Assembly (NCBI GenBank): GCA_022496805.1
Contig: CM040106.1
Location: forward strand, 9,424,001-9,488,000
Reading direction: 5' to 3'
DNA: 64,000 nucleotides
Source of the DNA: Pohlia nutans
Taxonomy: Eukaryota; Streptophyta; Bryopsida; Bryales; Mniaceae
Part shown: in pieces, positions 12,416 through 23,879 of the stretch
Layout: each line of letters opens with the position of its first letter
Numbering within the stretch: position 1 is the stretch's first letter
Notes under the pieces: model-generated
Databases searched by the model: none
Told to the model about the DNA's origin: nothing
Seen by the model: the letters and a program-made list of their open reading frames with translations, nothing else
Translations under genes and position numbers: made by a program

Positions 12416-12546
12416 CTTTGTCTGTCGGCGCTATGAACAGAATGGCAACAGAGAGGAAGACACCAAAGGAAGAGCAAGTGCCAAGCCTCAAGCTCAACTA
12501 CAAAAAAGAAGCTCATCAGCCACACGCGGATGATGACCAGGTGGGA

Positions 12547-12668
12547 TACGAGACCAAGAAGTGGTAGAGTTCCAAAGTCTGGGACATGCGAGACCAAGAA
12601 TTAGTAGAGTTCTTAAGTCTGGGACATGCAAGACCAAGAATTGGTAGAGTTCTGGAGTCTGGAAATGA
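12547..12668 (+). repeat. Three tandem 40-bp units
   Basis: The unit GAGACCAAGAATT(A/G)GTAGAG followed by TTC..AAGTCTGGGACATGC occurs three times with a period of 40 bases. The period is not a multiple of three, so each unit changes the frame. This expansion alone would disrupt any coding sequence running through it, and it sits at the 5' edge of the open frame that begins at about 12772. Confidence 0.8.
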
Positions 12669-13956
12669 TAGGAAATACACATGACTGCTGCTTGACAACA
12701 AAGAACAAGAATGCAGATGCCTACCTGCCACTTTCATTCCACGAGAAGGTGAAGGACATCAACGCGGTTGATGGATCCATGATTTTGTTGCACAGCGTCA
12801 GACGAGAACGAAACGGGATAAAAAGCAGCAATACAACTTCACGCTGACCTTCGACTCGGCTGTGATTCCATTCAACATCAGCCCCCTACTAGACTCCCTG
12901 CAAACGACCGAGTTCAGTGAGTGCATTAAGGAGTTGGAGGATCAATTTGACAATAAATTCTTCGAGGGTACCAACGGTTTACCATTGTGCGGGGCAAAGC
13001 TCTGCTCGAAGATCCGAAAGCTGATCCTGAACTTTGACGTCTTGAAAACGAAGCTGGACATGCAGAAAAAAACGATGACACTTGTGAGTGTGTGCTTCGA
13101 TAATCGGAGCCAGGGAGCGAGTGCGGGATCTATGGGCACAAACTCGCCAAGATCCCAACAGAGCCGAGGCAAACGCAAGCCGAACACGCCTCTGACACCT
13201 TCGACAGCACCACGCCAAAGCCATCTCGGCTCCTCCTTGAAGAGGAGACAACCTGCAGAGAAGACGGCACCTCAAGCTATCAACGAGGATAGCTTGGCGT
13301 CCGCTTTGACCGATTTGCCAGAGCTTATGGTGGGCAACAGGAAACCAGAGTTCTCACGCTGGACAGAAGCGTACAGGACGTTCTGGTCATCGTGCATTGA
13401 CGCGTTCCTGTTTGACATCGAGGACAAAAAATCGATCCCCATCGAACAACTAGTCGATGTGCCTCCGCACATGAACATCAAGACTTACGAGCCGGGTCAT
13501 GCGAGGAAGATCATGGGCTTCCTTATCAGCATGCGCGATAGGAGCACCAAGTAGTCTTTGTGTGCGATGCTTTGCGATCTGGACGAGCGGCTGACTAGCT
13601 GGGACTCCATCTAAGATTGAAAGTTCTGGCTGATCAATGGGCAGCATAGCATCAAAGCAAGTTACATGATGTGCAGCGAAGGGATGGCCCCGGAATACAT
13701 CAAAGAGTTTGCGCAATGGAACTGCTTTGTCGTTTGGACGAAGAATAATGAAAAACTTCGTCAAATATCCGCATACTACAACCGCGTCAACCACTTCGGC
13801 GCCATCAAGCCGTCGTGGGCGACAAACATATTGGGAGCGCGGCAAGTATGAATAAATCTCGGGCGCCCTAAGAACCCGAAAAAAACACTGCAGGTGGGAA
13901 CGGTACATCATACGTCTAGGACGAGGGAGGCCGCAAATAATAAAGCCAAATTCCAC

Positions 13957-14206
13957 GTAATATTCAGATCGAGTCGACCTAATTTGCTTGCTGCTATGCC
14001 TGTATTATAAGTATTCCACTTTGTAATCCGTCTCCATAGAATAGATCCAAGACGACCTCAAGTTAGGTCGAGTCGACCTAAGATGCTCGTAATGTGCCTT
14101 GCCTTGCTTATTGATTTGCAATCCATGCGCTCTACAACATCTGTTCGTTTAGATCGAGTCGACCTTAATGACTGTATAATAGCTAACAATGTATGTACCC
14201 GTGCAG
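13957..14206 (+). other. Intron with motif A copies
   Basis: The donor CCAC then GTAATATTC and the acceptor CCCGTGCAG then GAG bound about 250 bp. Three good motif A copies fall inside (about 13966, 14063 and 14153), whereas the flanking exons have none. This shows the motif is kept in introns and excluded from exons. Confidence 0.6.
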
Positions 14207-15555
14207 GAGTTTTAAGCTGCTATGAAACTGCGGTTCGCGATGCTCGACGTGACGTAGGTCCAGAAGGACGCCAAAAAAAGTAATGGGTCGGAATTGCTCG
14301 ACATCCACAATGAACTCAAATTGATCACTACGCCGGACGATGTGTTTGATCTATGGAGCGAAGTGATCTGAAACGTAGGTGCCGGCAAGCTTTATGACCC
14401 TGATAGTGAAAGGCAGTTCAAGGACAAGCCCAACTGGAATCCCGAGAGTGGGAATCTCATGCGCAAGTTCTTCAAGTGGTTGGAAAATTTAATCTTCAAG
14501 GACCACGCCAAATTGGCCAAACATATCCTTTACCACGAGAATCCCAAGTGGAACAAGGGCTATTCAGAGGTCACGATTAAGGCCATATTCTCGGTTGAAG
14601 ACAGGTGCTATTTAACTAAGGAATGGGTAGAGAAGAGGAAGCCGAAGCACCTTTTGAAGAAGGAATTGCACAACATCAATCGTGATCTTGGACTCTTCAA
14701 CTCGGCGGGGGAACTAGTGCCCAAGAAGTGGAGGCAGTTCAAGGAGGAGTACAACGTCATGAGGACAACCATGAATGTCCTCCTCGAGCGGCCGAGATAA
14801 CAATACTTCAGAGAGGCTAAACAGGTTAGGAGCAGAAATAAGAAGACCGCGGACATCTCACCTCACGCGTACGAATTCTTTAAAGTCTTCCTTGACAAAC
14901 AAAAAGAATTCGTCAAACCTGTCGGAGACGCTCACTACCGGCCATACGAGTCACAGCACAACGAGCACGCTAAGTGGCCCGAGGGCGCCTGGACAGCCGA
15001 CATTGCTACGTACTTGAGATTGGGGTCATCGACTTCAGGTACCTCCCCGAGGTGGAGAACATAGAGAAGTCGAGTACGGTGATGCCGTAATTTTACGAGT
15101 TCATGTCGTCTCTGAAAAGGAGACGTGAACCGGAGTTCGATGAATTACCTGCGTGGTTCTTTATCTGCGCCGATATAACACAGCAGAACAAGGCTGTTCA
15201 TTTCACGGAGAACGACGACCTCCTCCATAGATACAAGATAGAGTATGGCGACTACCATCCGGCGAAGAACGAGTGTCTGTACGACTTTCCGAAAAATTGT
15301 AAGAAGGCGCGAGCAAAAGTTCACCTCGTCTTCTTGCAAAGGCTCGATATACCAATGGTGTAGATCCCCAACGACTTCTTTGCACCAAACACGACGGTTT
15401 ATACGAAGCCTCGGGCGTACGATGAGCTGCAGTACCGCCTGTACAAGGGGGAACTCATAATGGAGTTCTACTTGTGGCTTATGAGGTTGTTCACGATGGC
15501 GGGGACGAATATCTTCTCCCTCTACGCGAGATCCAAGATCACTTGTGCTGCTTTG

Positions 15556-16017
15556 GTACGTAGTCCAAGACTTGCTCTTCAACTCGGGTTGACCTAAACT
15601 TGTGTAGTGTTAGCGTTGTAATATTTTAGCTCGGGTCGACCTAAACCTCCTATCGGCAATCCGTCTCTGGTAGGAAGCGTCGATCCAAATCCGCACATAA
15701 TTTCTGGTCGAGTCGAACTAAACGTTCAGTGTGCAAGTCCTGTAGCTTGGTTTGGCCTAACCTTCATAGTACCCCCTCTCTTTAGCTCGAGTAAACCTAA
15801 CCTTCACAGTTCCCTCTCTCTTTAGCTCGGTTCGACGTGAAACTATCTCCTCTATAATTGCCTGTCTCTCCGTCATAGTTTAAACCTACATCTCCATCAA
15901 AGTTTAGGTCATGTCGATCTAAATCTTTCTTGCTCCTCAATTTTATCGACCTCTGACTCAGTTAATGATTGTCATGTAATTTGTGCGGATGTGTTGCGTG
16001 AATGGCTATGCTCTCAG
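15556..16017 (+). other. Intron with motif A copies splitting the methyltransferase region
   Basis: The donor is GCTTTG then GTACGT and the acceptor is GCTCTCAG then GTCC. Six motif A variants occur at about 15580, 15627, 15702, 15780, 15820 and 15901. The intron lies directly after the CAAL of the motif I like segment. The E3 methyltransferase gene also has an intron close to its motif I, so the intron position may be an old shared feature. Confidence 0.55.
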
Positions 16018-17152
16018 GTCCAATCTGCTTACAGGTTACTGGACTTTAATCGCGAACGACGCCTTGGACCTCGACAAAGCAAATTTCCTCGAGGACGGAT
16101 ACCCTGTGCAGGTTGGGAGGAATCAGAGTACCCCTGCTGCGCGATCTGGGCCCTCCTCATCGAAGAGGAAGTCCCGTGATCGGTGGGATAATGCCCCTCC
16201 AACATAGACGGATGAGGACGACAATGAGGACTCCTCCTCCGATGCCACGGAGGACGACGAGGATGATCATGCTCCTCCACTGGAGACCCCCAGAGATTGG
16301 ATGCGCCAGGTTTATCTACGACCTCTGGCCATTAGTTTGGAACTCTATCCTCTGGGCCAAAGTTGAAGAGGAAAAAGCGTGAGTCTTCAAACAAAATCCT
16401 AAAGACGTTGACCAGGACGGTTGAAATTCTAGGTGTGCAGACGGCGGAAACAAAAAAAAACCAGCTCAATTTCCAGAATTTCATTATGGAACAGCAGCGT
16501 CAGCAGCAAAGTGCCATGCAACAGACATTGCAGGCGTTGATAAAGAGCCTTATGCCGCCTCCTATCACCGTATTGAACCCACCGCTCTTGCCTCCTCAAC
16601 CTCTGCTGCTTGGTAATCAATCATCGGGTTCAACCACCAGGGGAGAATCTGCTCCACCTACGCCCTCCGCTATTGTTGCGCCTCCTCCGGCTCCTCCTGC
16701 GCTTCGCTTGTCGGTGCGCCTCCTCCGCTTCCAGCTGTTCCTGCGTCTGCTCCGTCCACTTCGCCGGCTCCCTGGAAAGTGTCATCGAGCGCTACTGGTG
16801 ATGCCGCCGATCCATACAGCCTTGACGACAGTCTGGGATTCAGCGGAGCTGCTGGCAGTGCAAATGCGGATACTGCCGTCTCGCCCGACACTGACGTTGC
16901 AGCAAGTGGTTCCCAATAATCACTCAATGTCATTTGTATAGTTTTAGCTTGACTCGAGTTGATTTGTATCATAGGTTTTTTTTGTAGGTTTTTTGTATAG
17001 ACGGCTGTAATACTTTGAAAGCTCAACTCCTGGTTAAGAAGACCACTTAGGACATTTTCCTATGAACCTTTTTTGTACTTCAAATTTTTGGACCATATTT
17101 TAATTTACATACTCCTCACTTGGAATTTTTGTTCATCTATTGTCATCACAGG

Positions 17153-18407
17153 CTCCATCCGTGCCTACAGTGTGCCTCATGCTCAATTGCCTTCTGCTGT
17201 TCATTCCAACCCACACACCATTGCGGGCAGTTCGTCCTTGGAGCCTAGTCCGCCCTTGCCCGAGGTCCGTCCTTGTCATGCAGACCCTTTGTCCTCTCAT
17301 ACACTTGTGTCAGCGCGTAGACTTAACGAGAATGCGCAATCGGATGAGCGTACAAGTACATCGGCCTCCCCTTCTTTTAACGTCGCCGGCGCTACACCTT
17401 CTGCAGCCACACATGTGGTCAGTGCAAAGTCAATCGAGTCCTCCGGCCTTCAGGTGCGTTCCATTAGTTTCTTAGTGATCGTTTGTTTTTTTTGGTTTTT
17501 TTGTCTTCGCGCTCGCCTTGATCGTTCACCGTTTTCATTCTGATGTTGTCCGAAATGAGTCAGTTCAGGATCGTAACTGGATGCACATTTGTCTGTCCGT
17601 TGTCTGTAGGGATCTGGTCCTCCTCTTTGGCTTTGAGGTTCTTCACAGGCGATCATTCGGTCGCCACAGCTTAGGCCGCCCAAAAGATGGCTCAATGTCG
17701 TCCTGGAGCTGAATAGAATCCTCTGCGTCTGTGAGGATTGGAAATCCCAGTCTAGGAGTATGCTTTTTAATGAATACTTAGCGCCGCACTCAGCCGTTCT
17801 CCCAGCTGTAGTGGGGCTCGAAGCAGTATACGTGGGCCCACTCTGCTACTCATTCCTCCGGGAGCTGACCATGATCGCGGATGTTACCGTGTGGAGCTCA
17901 ATGATGAAGTCTACCACTGAATTGGTAGTACAGTATTTGTGATGCGGCATCCAGCTCCCTTCCCTTGTACTTGGCCAAGACTCGTGTGAAACCCTCAAGT
18001 GTAGAGATAGGCACGGCACGCTGTCTTCATTCAAAGTGCTTGGCACAGATAAGGACTTGTTCCTTAAGAATCTGGCCAAGTTGTTTACAGGCTATGGTGG
18101 CAGATTCACGTCTGTAAACACCATTGTAGTGGACGACAGCCCTAGTAAGCACATTTTGAATGAGCCCCAGAATGTAATTCTCCCCGACTCTTGGTCCTAC
18201 GTCAGGGCCGGTGCGCGTGATAATTTTCTCTATGATGTTCTCCTTCCATGGTTTCGGCGTCTACATCACAATCTTGGCCCAGGGTTGTTATCTTTCCGCA
18301 GGAACGATAATATTGGGCGGCGTATGCTCAGCGACGAGCCCGAGCGTAGAGAGTACAACGCCCTTATACAGGCTGTACGCGCATCCCGTAGTTTGCCTAG
18401 GTCCTAG
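17153..18407 (+). pseudogene. FCP1/NIF-like HAD (pseudo)phosphatase (E1)
   Basis: Exon 17153-17452 encodes a Ser/Pro-rich region. Exon 17610-18407 encodes a HAD domain of the plant FCP1/NIF type. The HAD signatures appear in order: LNVVLELNRILCV (motif I, normally LDLDGTL), GPLCYSFLREL (normally RPGxxxFL), VTVWSSMM (normally VxVWTSA), LGQDSC, then NTIVVDDSPSKHILNEPQNV (the acid motif with the conserved Asp pair). In motif I the two catalytic Asp residues are Glu and Asn, so phosphatase activity would be lost even without the stops. In-frame TGA codons at 17634 and 17940 break the frame; both are one change from CGA. The intron 17453-17609 has a GTGCGT donor and a CTGTAG acceptor. The gene follows the ParB-methyltransferase pseudogene on the same strand and is taken as part of E1. 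Confidence 0.7.
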
Positions 18408-18729
18408 TTCATTGTATAGTCGTATAGCTGGACGCTCTTCTTTTAGTGATGTAGCCATTTTAGACTACTCGGTTCGATCTTTGGTCGCCTTGATTGATCT
18501 ATATAATTCCTTGTAATTGTAATATACCTTTTTCTTTACAAAATTTTCGATTGAGTACTTCGTGAGATTAATTTTATGAACGCTTGAATGCTATCCCTTT
18601 GATGTGTTATGTCTTCATCGCTTCCTTATTCAATTAGCATCATTTTTTTGCTCCTTTCTAGTGCTTAGAATATTTTGTATCATTGCAATGCGCTGCTGGG
18701 ATTTGACCTCATTGCTAATTCTCTTCAGG

Positions 18730-19535
18730 CAAGTATGCCACTGCGGATCCAATCCTTGGCACTGCCCTCCAATGCACAGCGTCAACCGATTCTATCATGG
18801 ACTACGGGCAGTATGCTATATTCAGTAGAGGAAACTTCTTGTGTTCGGCAGCTATGGCCCTGTCAACGACAGACTTATCCACCCAGCCAATTCAACATGG
18901 TGTAGTGGATAGCCTCCGTAACGGTGGTACTCGTCCTGTGCCCAAGTCCTCACCTTCTTCTTTGCAGTCACGAGAACCCTCTACTTCTTGTCGCTCGCGT
19001 TCTCCGTCTGATAGGGTGCCTCAGAGAAAACTTTATGAAGACGCCGCAGACCCAATTAATTCTCTATAGGTACGAATACTTTCTTTTCCCGCACCATTAT
19101 TTCTCTTAGACGGTCTTGCCTTGCAATTTACTTGATATAGATTCCCTTGTACTTGCAGGGTTCCGACATGCCCAGACCATGCAAGTCCTCTGCTACTTTA
19201 AATGCTGTCCAAAAGACCCGTGCGATGCTGTCATCAGACCCGCCTACTCTAACCCAAGTCCGTGTTGATGTGCCTCCTCGTGCGCCCTCTCGTACTCGTC
19301 TTCCTTCAGTGAATGCGGGTCTTCGAAAGACTCAGTCACACGACGGATTCAGAAGGAGATCTGCTCCGGTTCAAGATGCGTAGGAGGAACGGATGTTGGC
19401 GCAACAAAGGCGAGAGATTGCACAACGACGATTTTCGATGTATACCTTCCATAGTCGCGGTCCTGAGATGTTGAAGGCAGTAGCTGAATTTCAGTTGAAG
19501 GCCGAAGCTAGACTGAAGAGTCAATCGCAACCCTA
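18730..19535 (+). pseudogene. Ser/Arg-rich and coiled-coil ORF, two exons, one nonsense codon
   Basis: An acceptor TTCTCTTCAG precedes an open stretch to about 19069, where CTATAG then GTACG forms a donor. The next acceptor, TTGCAG near 19158, opens a frame to 19535. The first exon is Ser/Arg/Pro-rich (PSDRVPQRKLYED). The second ends in a basic, helical segment (QQRREIAQRRFSMYTF, FQLKAEARLKSQSQP). A TAG at 19381 interrupts the second exon and is one change from CAG. No family is recognised. It could be the 3' part of the HAD gene or a separate E1 gene. Confidence 0.4.
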
Positions 19536-21539
19536 AAAACCGCTATGCATTCCATTTGCAATTACTATACAAACTTATAAAAATACGTAGAGCTCATGAT
19601 TTTATATAGGATTTTACGCTTCGCTCATTCTTTTTCCTAGCATTATGAGACATTATCAAAATTCGATTATTGTCCCGCAATACAAACACCCAAAAAATGT
19701 ATATTCGTTTTATACTTACTATAAATAGATGTCACCTCTGTAATCATTTATTGCCCATTTCTATTAAATGTATTCCATTTGATCTTCTGTGTGTACATCT
19801 TCTATTGTTTCAACCTACATTTGGAATGGTTAGTGGTTCGATTTGGGTTGAGTTTAGACTTTTTGAACTCTCATTATTCTAGAATTCTCTCATTTTAACC
19901 AATATTATGTTACAAGGTTCTTTCTGATTATTCCAAAAACCTGATATACATATGCAAGCGATGAAATTATTCCTTTATTTTGTTCTTCTCCCTTAACTTG
20001 ATCAGCCAAGCACTTTGAGACTACCGTAGACGCTAGACCGCTTCTTCATTCCTGATTTGTGACTGCACGTAGTCTGCCTTTCGTTCTTCGATTGCATACT
20101 TCTACATTTTTAGTTTTAGCAAAACAAATAATGAAGTATGACTAAATAGGATCATTAGAGAGGACAACAACTTGGTGACAAACCGCCAAAAAATTAGATG
20201 ATTTTCTTCCAAGCATTGATGATCTTCATCGAAGCATTAATGATTTTCATCCAAGCATTGATGATGCATCCTCCTCCTATAAGTACATCAAGTTCTATCA
20301 TCACATATGCATGAAGTATTTATTAAGTACGTCATGACTGTACTCTTATCATATGAAAGATTGAAGAAAGGACATGATTTAGGGTAATTAAGTACCTAGG
20401 ATAGTACTTTTGAATTTCACCATCATGTAGTGCTATTTATATATTATGTTGCATTATGGGAAATTTCTTAGAATATAAACATTTAGATGTCTTACATATT
20501 TGTACAAATTAAATTGAAGACAACGATGACAATTTATTGAATCCTAAGTTAATTAATGAACAAACCCTTGAATATTCAAATGCACATTTCGCAGAAGGAG
20601 CAATTAACATATTTGTCGTTCAAATTTATATTTTTATATTAAAGCAATTTAAATTTTGATTTCTTCTAGGAAATTAATTACCAACATAATAGTTCACTAT
20701 GTTCATCAAAAACATGTAGGGTGTCTTTTATACATTAGACCTACAAAGTAACTGTAAATTGATATAAGTTATGTACAGTTTTTTAAAACAAATTTCTTGG
20801 AATTCTAGATATATTCCTAGGATATAAGAGTAATATACCTTAATCACCCTCTAAATAGTAATTTATTCCAACTATTATATACAATAATATTCTGAAATTT
20901 TTATATAGATGAAATTTCTAGATTCCGAACGGGAGACCCTATCAGCATAGGTTCCAATAAGTTATCCTATGACCATTATGAAATTATTACGTTTTTGGCC
21001 ATATTTATTTAATAACTAACATTTTGTCTTATAGATTGCAAAAATTCTCAATATTATGATGTTTGTGTAGTGGTATTTTTACTTTTCCTAGAGTTAAATT
21101 ATAGGTGATGTTTTTGAGAAAAAAATCTATCCCAAATTGCTTGATGAAAATGATTTATTCAATTTGAAGTTGTTGTCTTACAAATTCTAAGATGGAAAAA
21201 ATCACAAGAGAAGTGTACAGGAAGCATTGTTTTTGTCTGTGAATCTTGTCTGTGAACTAGCTATATTTTGGGTTAATATATGATTGTAGCAGCTGAGAAC
21301 ACATTGCAACGTACATCACCATGCTATCACATGTCACATGCCATTCAAACTATGTTCGACTCGTATAATAGTATGTTGAATTAAATTGTTATCACTAAAA
21401 ACCAAAAAATGTTCATCACTTGGATAGAAGTTGCAAAGATGTAGGGTTTACAGTTTGTCTTCATGTCAATTTAAACGACACTATGTACGATTAGTATAGA
21501 CATAAATAATAGTTTAACCCCTAAATGTTCTCATCCTTT
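19536..21539. other. AT-rich spacer after E1
   Basis: No gene is seen. At about 20190-20270 a unit of about 26 bp (CAAGCATTGATGATCTTCAT) repeats three times. Sequence near 20715-20860 (TAGGGTGTCTTTTATACATT, TTCTTGGAATTCTAGATATATTCC, AATCACCCTC) recalls the arms of the MITE at 4647-5417 but is too diverged for a firm call. Confidence 0.4.
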
Positions 21540-21880
21540 TCAAATTTGGCAGTTTTAAAAAGATACATTACAAAACGCAACTAAGAGGGATATTTTCAAT
21601 GTGATGAATGAATAAAAGTTGTACATTATCAATTATAGATTCTATCCATGCAATTAGATTTTGCGATGGCTATCACCAATATTTGTGTATTAAATTTCTA
21701 ACTTAAAATGTAACAATATTTTGTAACAATTATGATTAGTACGAATAAAATATTGACAATCTAATAACAAATTTTCGGGGTTGGGATGGGTTCAAATGTA
21801 ATACTCTAAGCGTAGTAATGTTTGGCGTTTTTTTTCGTAGCTTATTTTTGGTAGTTGACTTTTTTAAGAGCACTTTTGGA
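21540..21880 (-). repeat. Dispersed repeat R1, copy 2 (inverted)
   Basis: The reverse complement reads AATCTAATTGCATGGATAG, AATGTACAACTTTTATTCA, CCCTCTTAGTTGCGTTTT and AATGTATCTTT, matching 59840-60220 step by step and 7290-7700 more distantly. It is closer to the copy inside the small CACTA element than to the copy at 7.3 kb. Confidence 0.75.
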
Positions 21881-22386
21881 CTAAAATCTTTGAAATGTGG
21901 GGTGGAACACTACAACGTGAAATGAGGCATTCAAATTTCAGAAGTCATCCCGTTTCTAATCGGATCACACATGCAGGAATCTAACTTCCCATATAACTGT
22001 CAATAAAAATTTCACATTGCAAGAAGTGCATGATGGATGAAAAATCGGAGTTCAAATCCGTTCATCATGCAAAATATGCATGGATAGGCGGTTAGGGGCT
22101 AAATGAAACACTTTGTACTAGGTAATTTAGCATCTTATTAACCTTGTGCTTATGGCCAGTCTTACCAAAATCGAACATAAGTAATTAATTTTGTATTTTA
22201 TACAAATTATGGAAGATTATTAATGACATACTATATATTTTATCGTATATGATGAATGTTAGGAATTTATTTTCATAGATTTGATTTAAAAATCATATTT
22301 ATATGTAATCTATGTACGTACGTTCATGAGAAAGATATACTTTATCATGCTTTTTTTCATTGATTTAGAAATTTAATACTTTTGTA

Positions 22387-22750
22387 TACCGTAGCCTCTA
22401 CCAGATTTCGTTAGTAAATAATTAATTATTTTCAAAAACTAAAATCTTTAAATTTTCAAACGATATAAACCAAAATCTTGCAAAATTATATGTGACAAGA
22501 AATGAAAATTTGAATAATTATACGTTCTCAGTATTTCCAAAATCACAATAACAAAGTGGTAAATTTCCAAAATATAACACAATTCATGATCAAGAAACAT
22601 GAAGCTTAAATAAATGATGAAATTCTTAAAATTTTCAATTATAAAAATCGAAAAACAATAAACTCTAAAAGTATCGTGATGAAATCTATCTGTGAGAAAT
22701 AATAATTATTTCGTTTCTACAAAACTGAAATCTGGTAGAGGCTACGGGTA
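22387..22750. mobile_element. MITE with 21-bp terminal inverted repeats and TA target
   Basis: The left end reads CCGTAGCCTCTACCAGATTT and the right end is its inverse, AAATCTGGTAGAGGCTACGG, apart from one-base differences. TA lies on both outer sides, as expected for a Tc1/mariner (Stowaway-like) or related insertion. The internal 320 bp is AT-rich and non-coding. Confidence 0.75.
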
Positions 22751-23124
22751 CCTATTTCCATACAAATATACGGATGTGTGTGTATCATAGTTATTCCAAA
22801 ATCCAAGATTAGATTTGGAATTGAATAGAATCATGGAGAAATAAAACCCATCAATGTAAATGCATTCAAGTGAGAGGGCAAGGTACATGGCCTAGAGAAC
22901 CAAGTGCACTCAAGGGTATTCTAGGTACTTTGAATGAATGGCTGCTCACATAAGAGGGAAATTTATTTCAAGTACTCTTCTTCTTCCACATTTCAATATT
23001 TGAATGTGTAAGCTTCTTTTTCTTCCTCATTCACTCCTTTCCCTTCCTCATTCATCTCTACCTTGTTTTTCCTTCTTCATAACATTCTCCTCTATAACTT
23101 TGAAGTTTTTGCAAAGCTTTTACC

Positions 23125-23478
23125 ATGGGTTCTAGGCACCGAACCCATAGAGTTCTTTCTCTCCCTCCTTGTCCTACGTGTTTGGACTCATTGACCAGGT
23201 ACTTGTGGTTTGTTTACAATTTGGATGCATGTGGATGGAAGAGAAATCTTCCTCCTCATCCGTTGTTGCAAACAATTGTTAGTGGCGCAAATGACTTCTT
23301 TTGGAATTACCACTGTGGCGAAGAGATGGCATGGTTGGAGGCTAATTCTGGCGTTTCATATGTTGAAGTGGCAGGAATTATGAATCGTCCTTCCACAGAT
23401 TTACTTCGCGGCCTGGTGGTGATAAGAAAGGATTGCGGGTGTGTGGAACTTGAATTTTGTGATTGTTCTTTCACATAA
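23125..23478 (+). CDS. Orphan 117-aa protein, intact
   Basis: A single-exon frame starts at ACCATGGG, a favourable plant initiation context, and runs for 117 codons without interruption. Upstream lies a pyrimidine-rich tract (CTTCCTCATTCACTCC). The product has a proline- and cysteine-containing start (LSLPPCPTCLDSL), aromatic residues in the middle (FFWNYHCGEEMAWLE) and a Cys-rich end (RKDCGCVELEFCDC). The spaced CxxC, CxC and CxC pairs could bind zinc. I do not recognise a family. It is the only sizeable frame here that combines a good start context with no visible damage. It could be a young host gene, an exon or a small transposon protein. Confidence 0.4.
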   Translation: MGSRHRTHRVLSLPPCPTCLDSLTRYLWFVYNLDACGWKRNLPPHPLLQTIVSGANDFFWNYHCGEEMAWLEANSGVSYVEVAGIMNRPSTDLLRGLVVIRKDCGCVELEFCDCSFT

Positions 23479-23879
23479 TCGAATGATAGTGAAAGGAAGC
23501 AAATGATTTATATATCACCCGACACATCTCTAGTATATGTCACGGCGGAAGTTGGAAAATCGGATGCCACATACGTGGGGAGCAATTGCCAATTTTAGTT
23601 TTATGCAGCACCTCTTGAAAATCCTTAGTGGCGGCGGGTCTTGATATTGCAGTGGTTTAATATTTGGTTTGCATAGGCAGTAATTTTGCGTTTAATCTAG
23701 TGACATTGTGAATTTTTAGGGACCAAAGTTTCAGACTTCTGAAGTTCAGAAGTATTGACTATAAATATTCTGTTGGCCAGCTTGGTTGTTTGACCACAGT
23801 GGTTAGTAGCATGTAATTTTTTTAATATATAGTAACCTATTAGTTGCATAGTGGTGGAGTAGTTGGTATTAATGTGCGG

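Larger units (their letters stand above)
12772..16919 (+). pseudogene. ParB-like (DGQHR) plus class-beta DNA methyltransferase-like protein, decayed (E1)
   Basis: Three exons can be traced: about 12772-13956, 14207-15555 and 16018-16919. Exon 1 ends in a ParB-like region: IPIEQLVDVPPHMNIKTYE, then LINGQHSIKAS (compare the DGQHR/ParB motif IDGQHRxxA), then LRQISAYYNRVNHF. Exon 2 ends with AGTNIFSLYARSKITCAAL, which resembles methyltransferase motif I (D-x-F-x-G-x-G-T) placed after the catalytic region, as in class beta enzymes. Exon 3 starts with LDLDKANFLEDGYPVQVG, then an acidic stretch, a Gln-rich coiled coil (16363-16560) and a Pro-rich tail. Premature stops lie at 13552, 13612, 13618, 13849, 14798, 15088 and 15361; frameshifts near 15010, 16055 and 16690. 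The catalytic tetrapeptide is not clear. ParB-methyltransferase fusions are common in prokaryotes; a eukaryotic transposon version is unusual. The domain call is moderate; the gene is dead. Confidence 0.55.
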
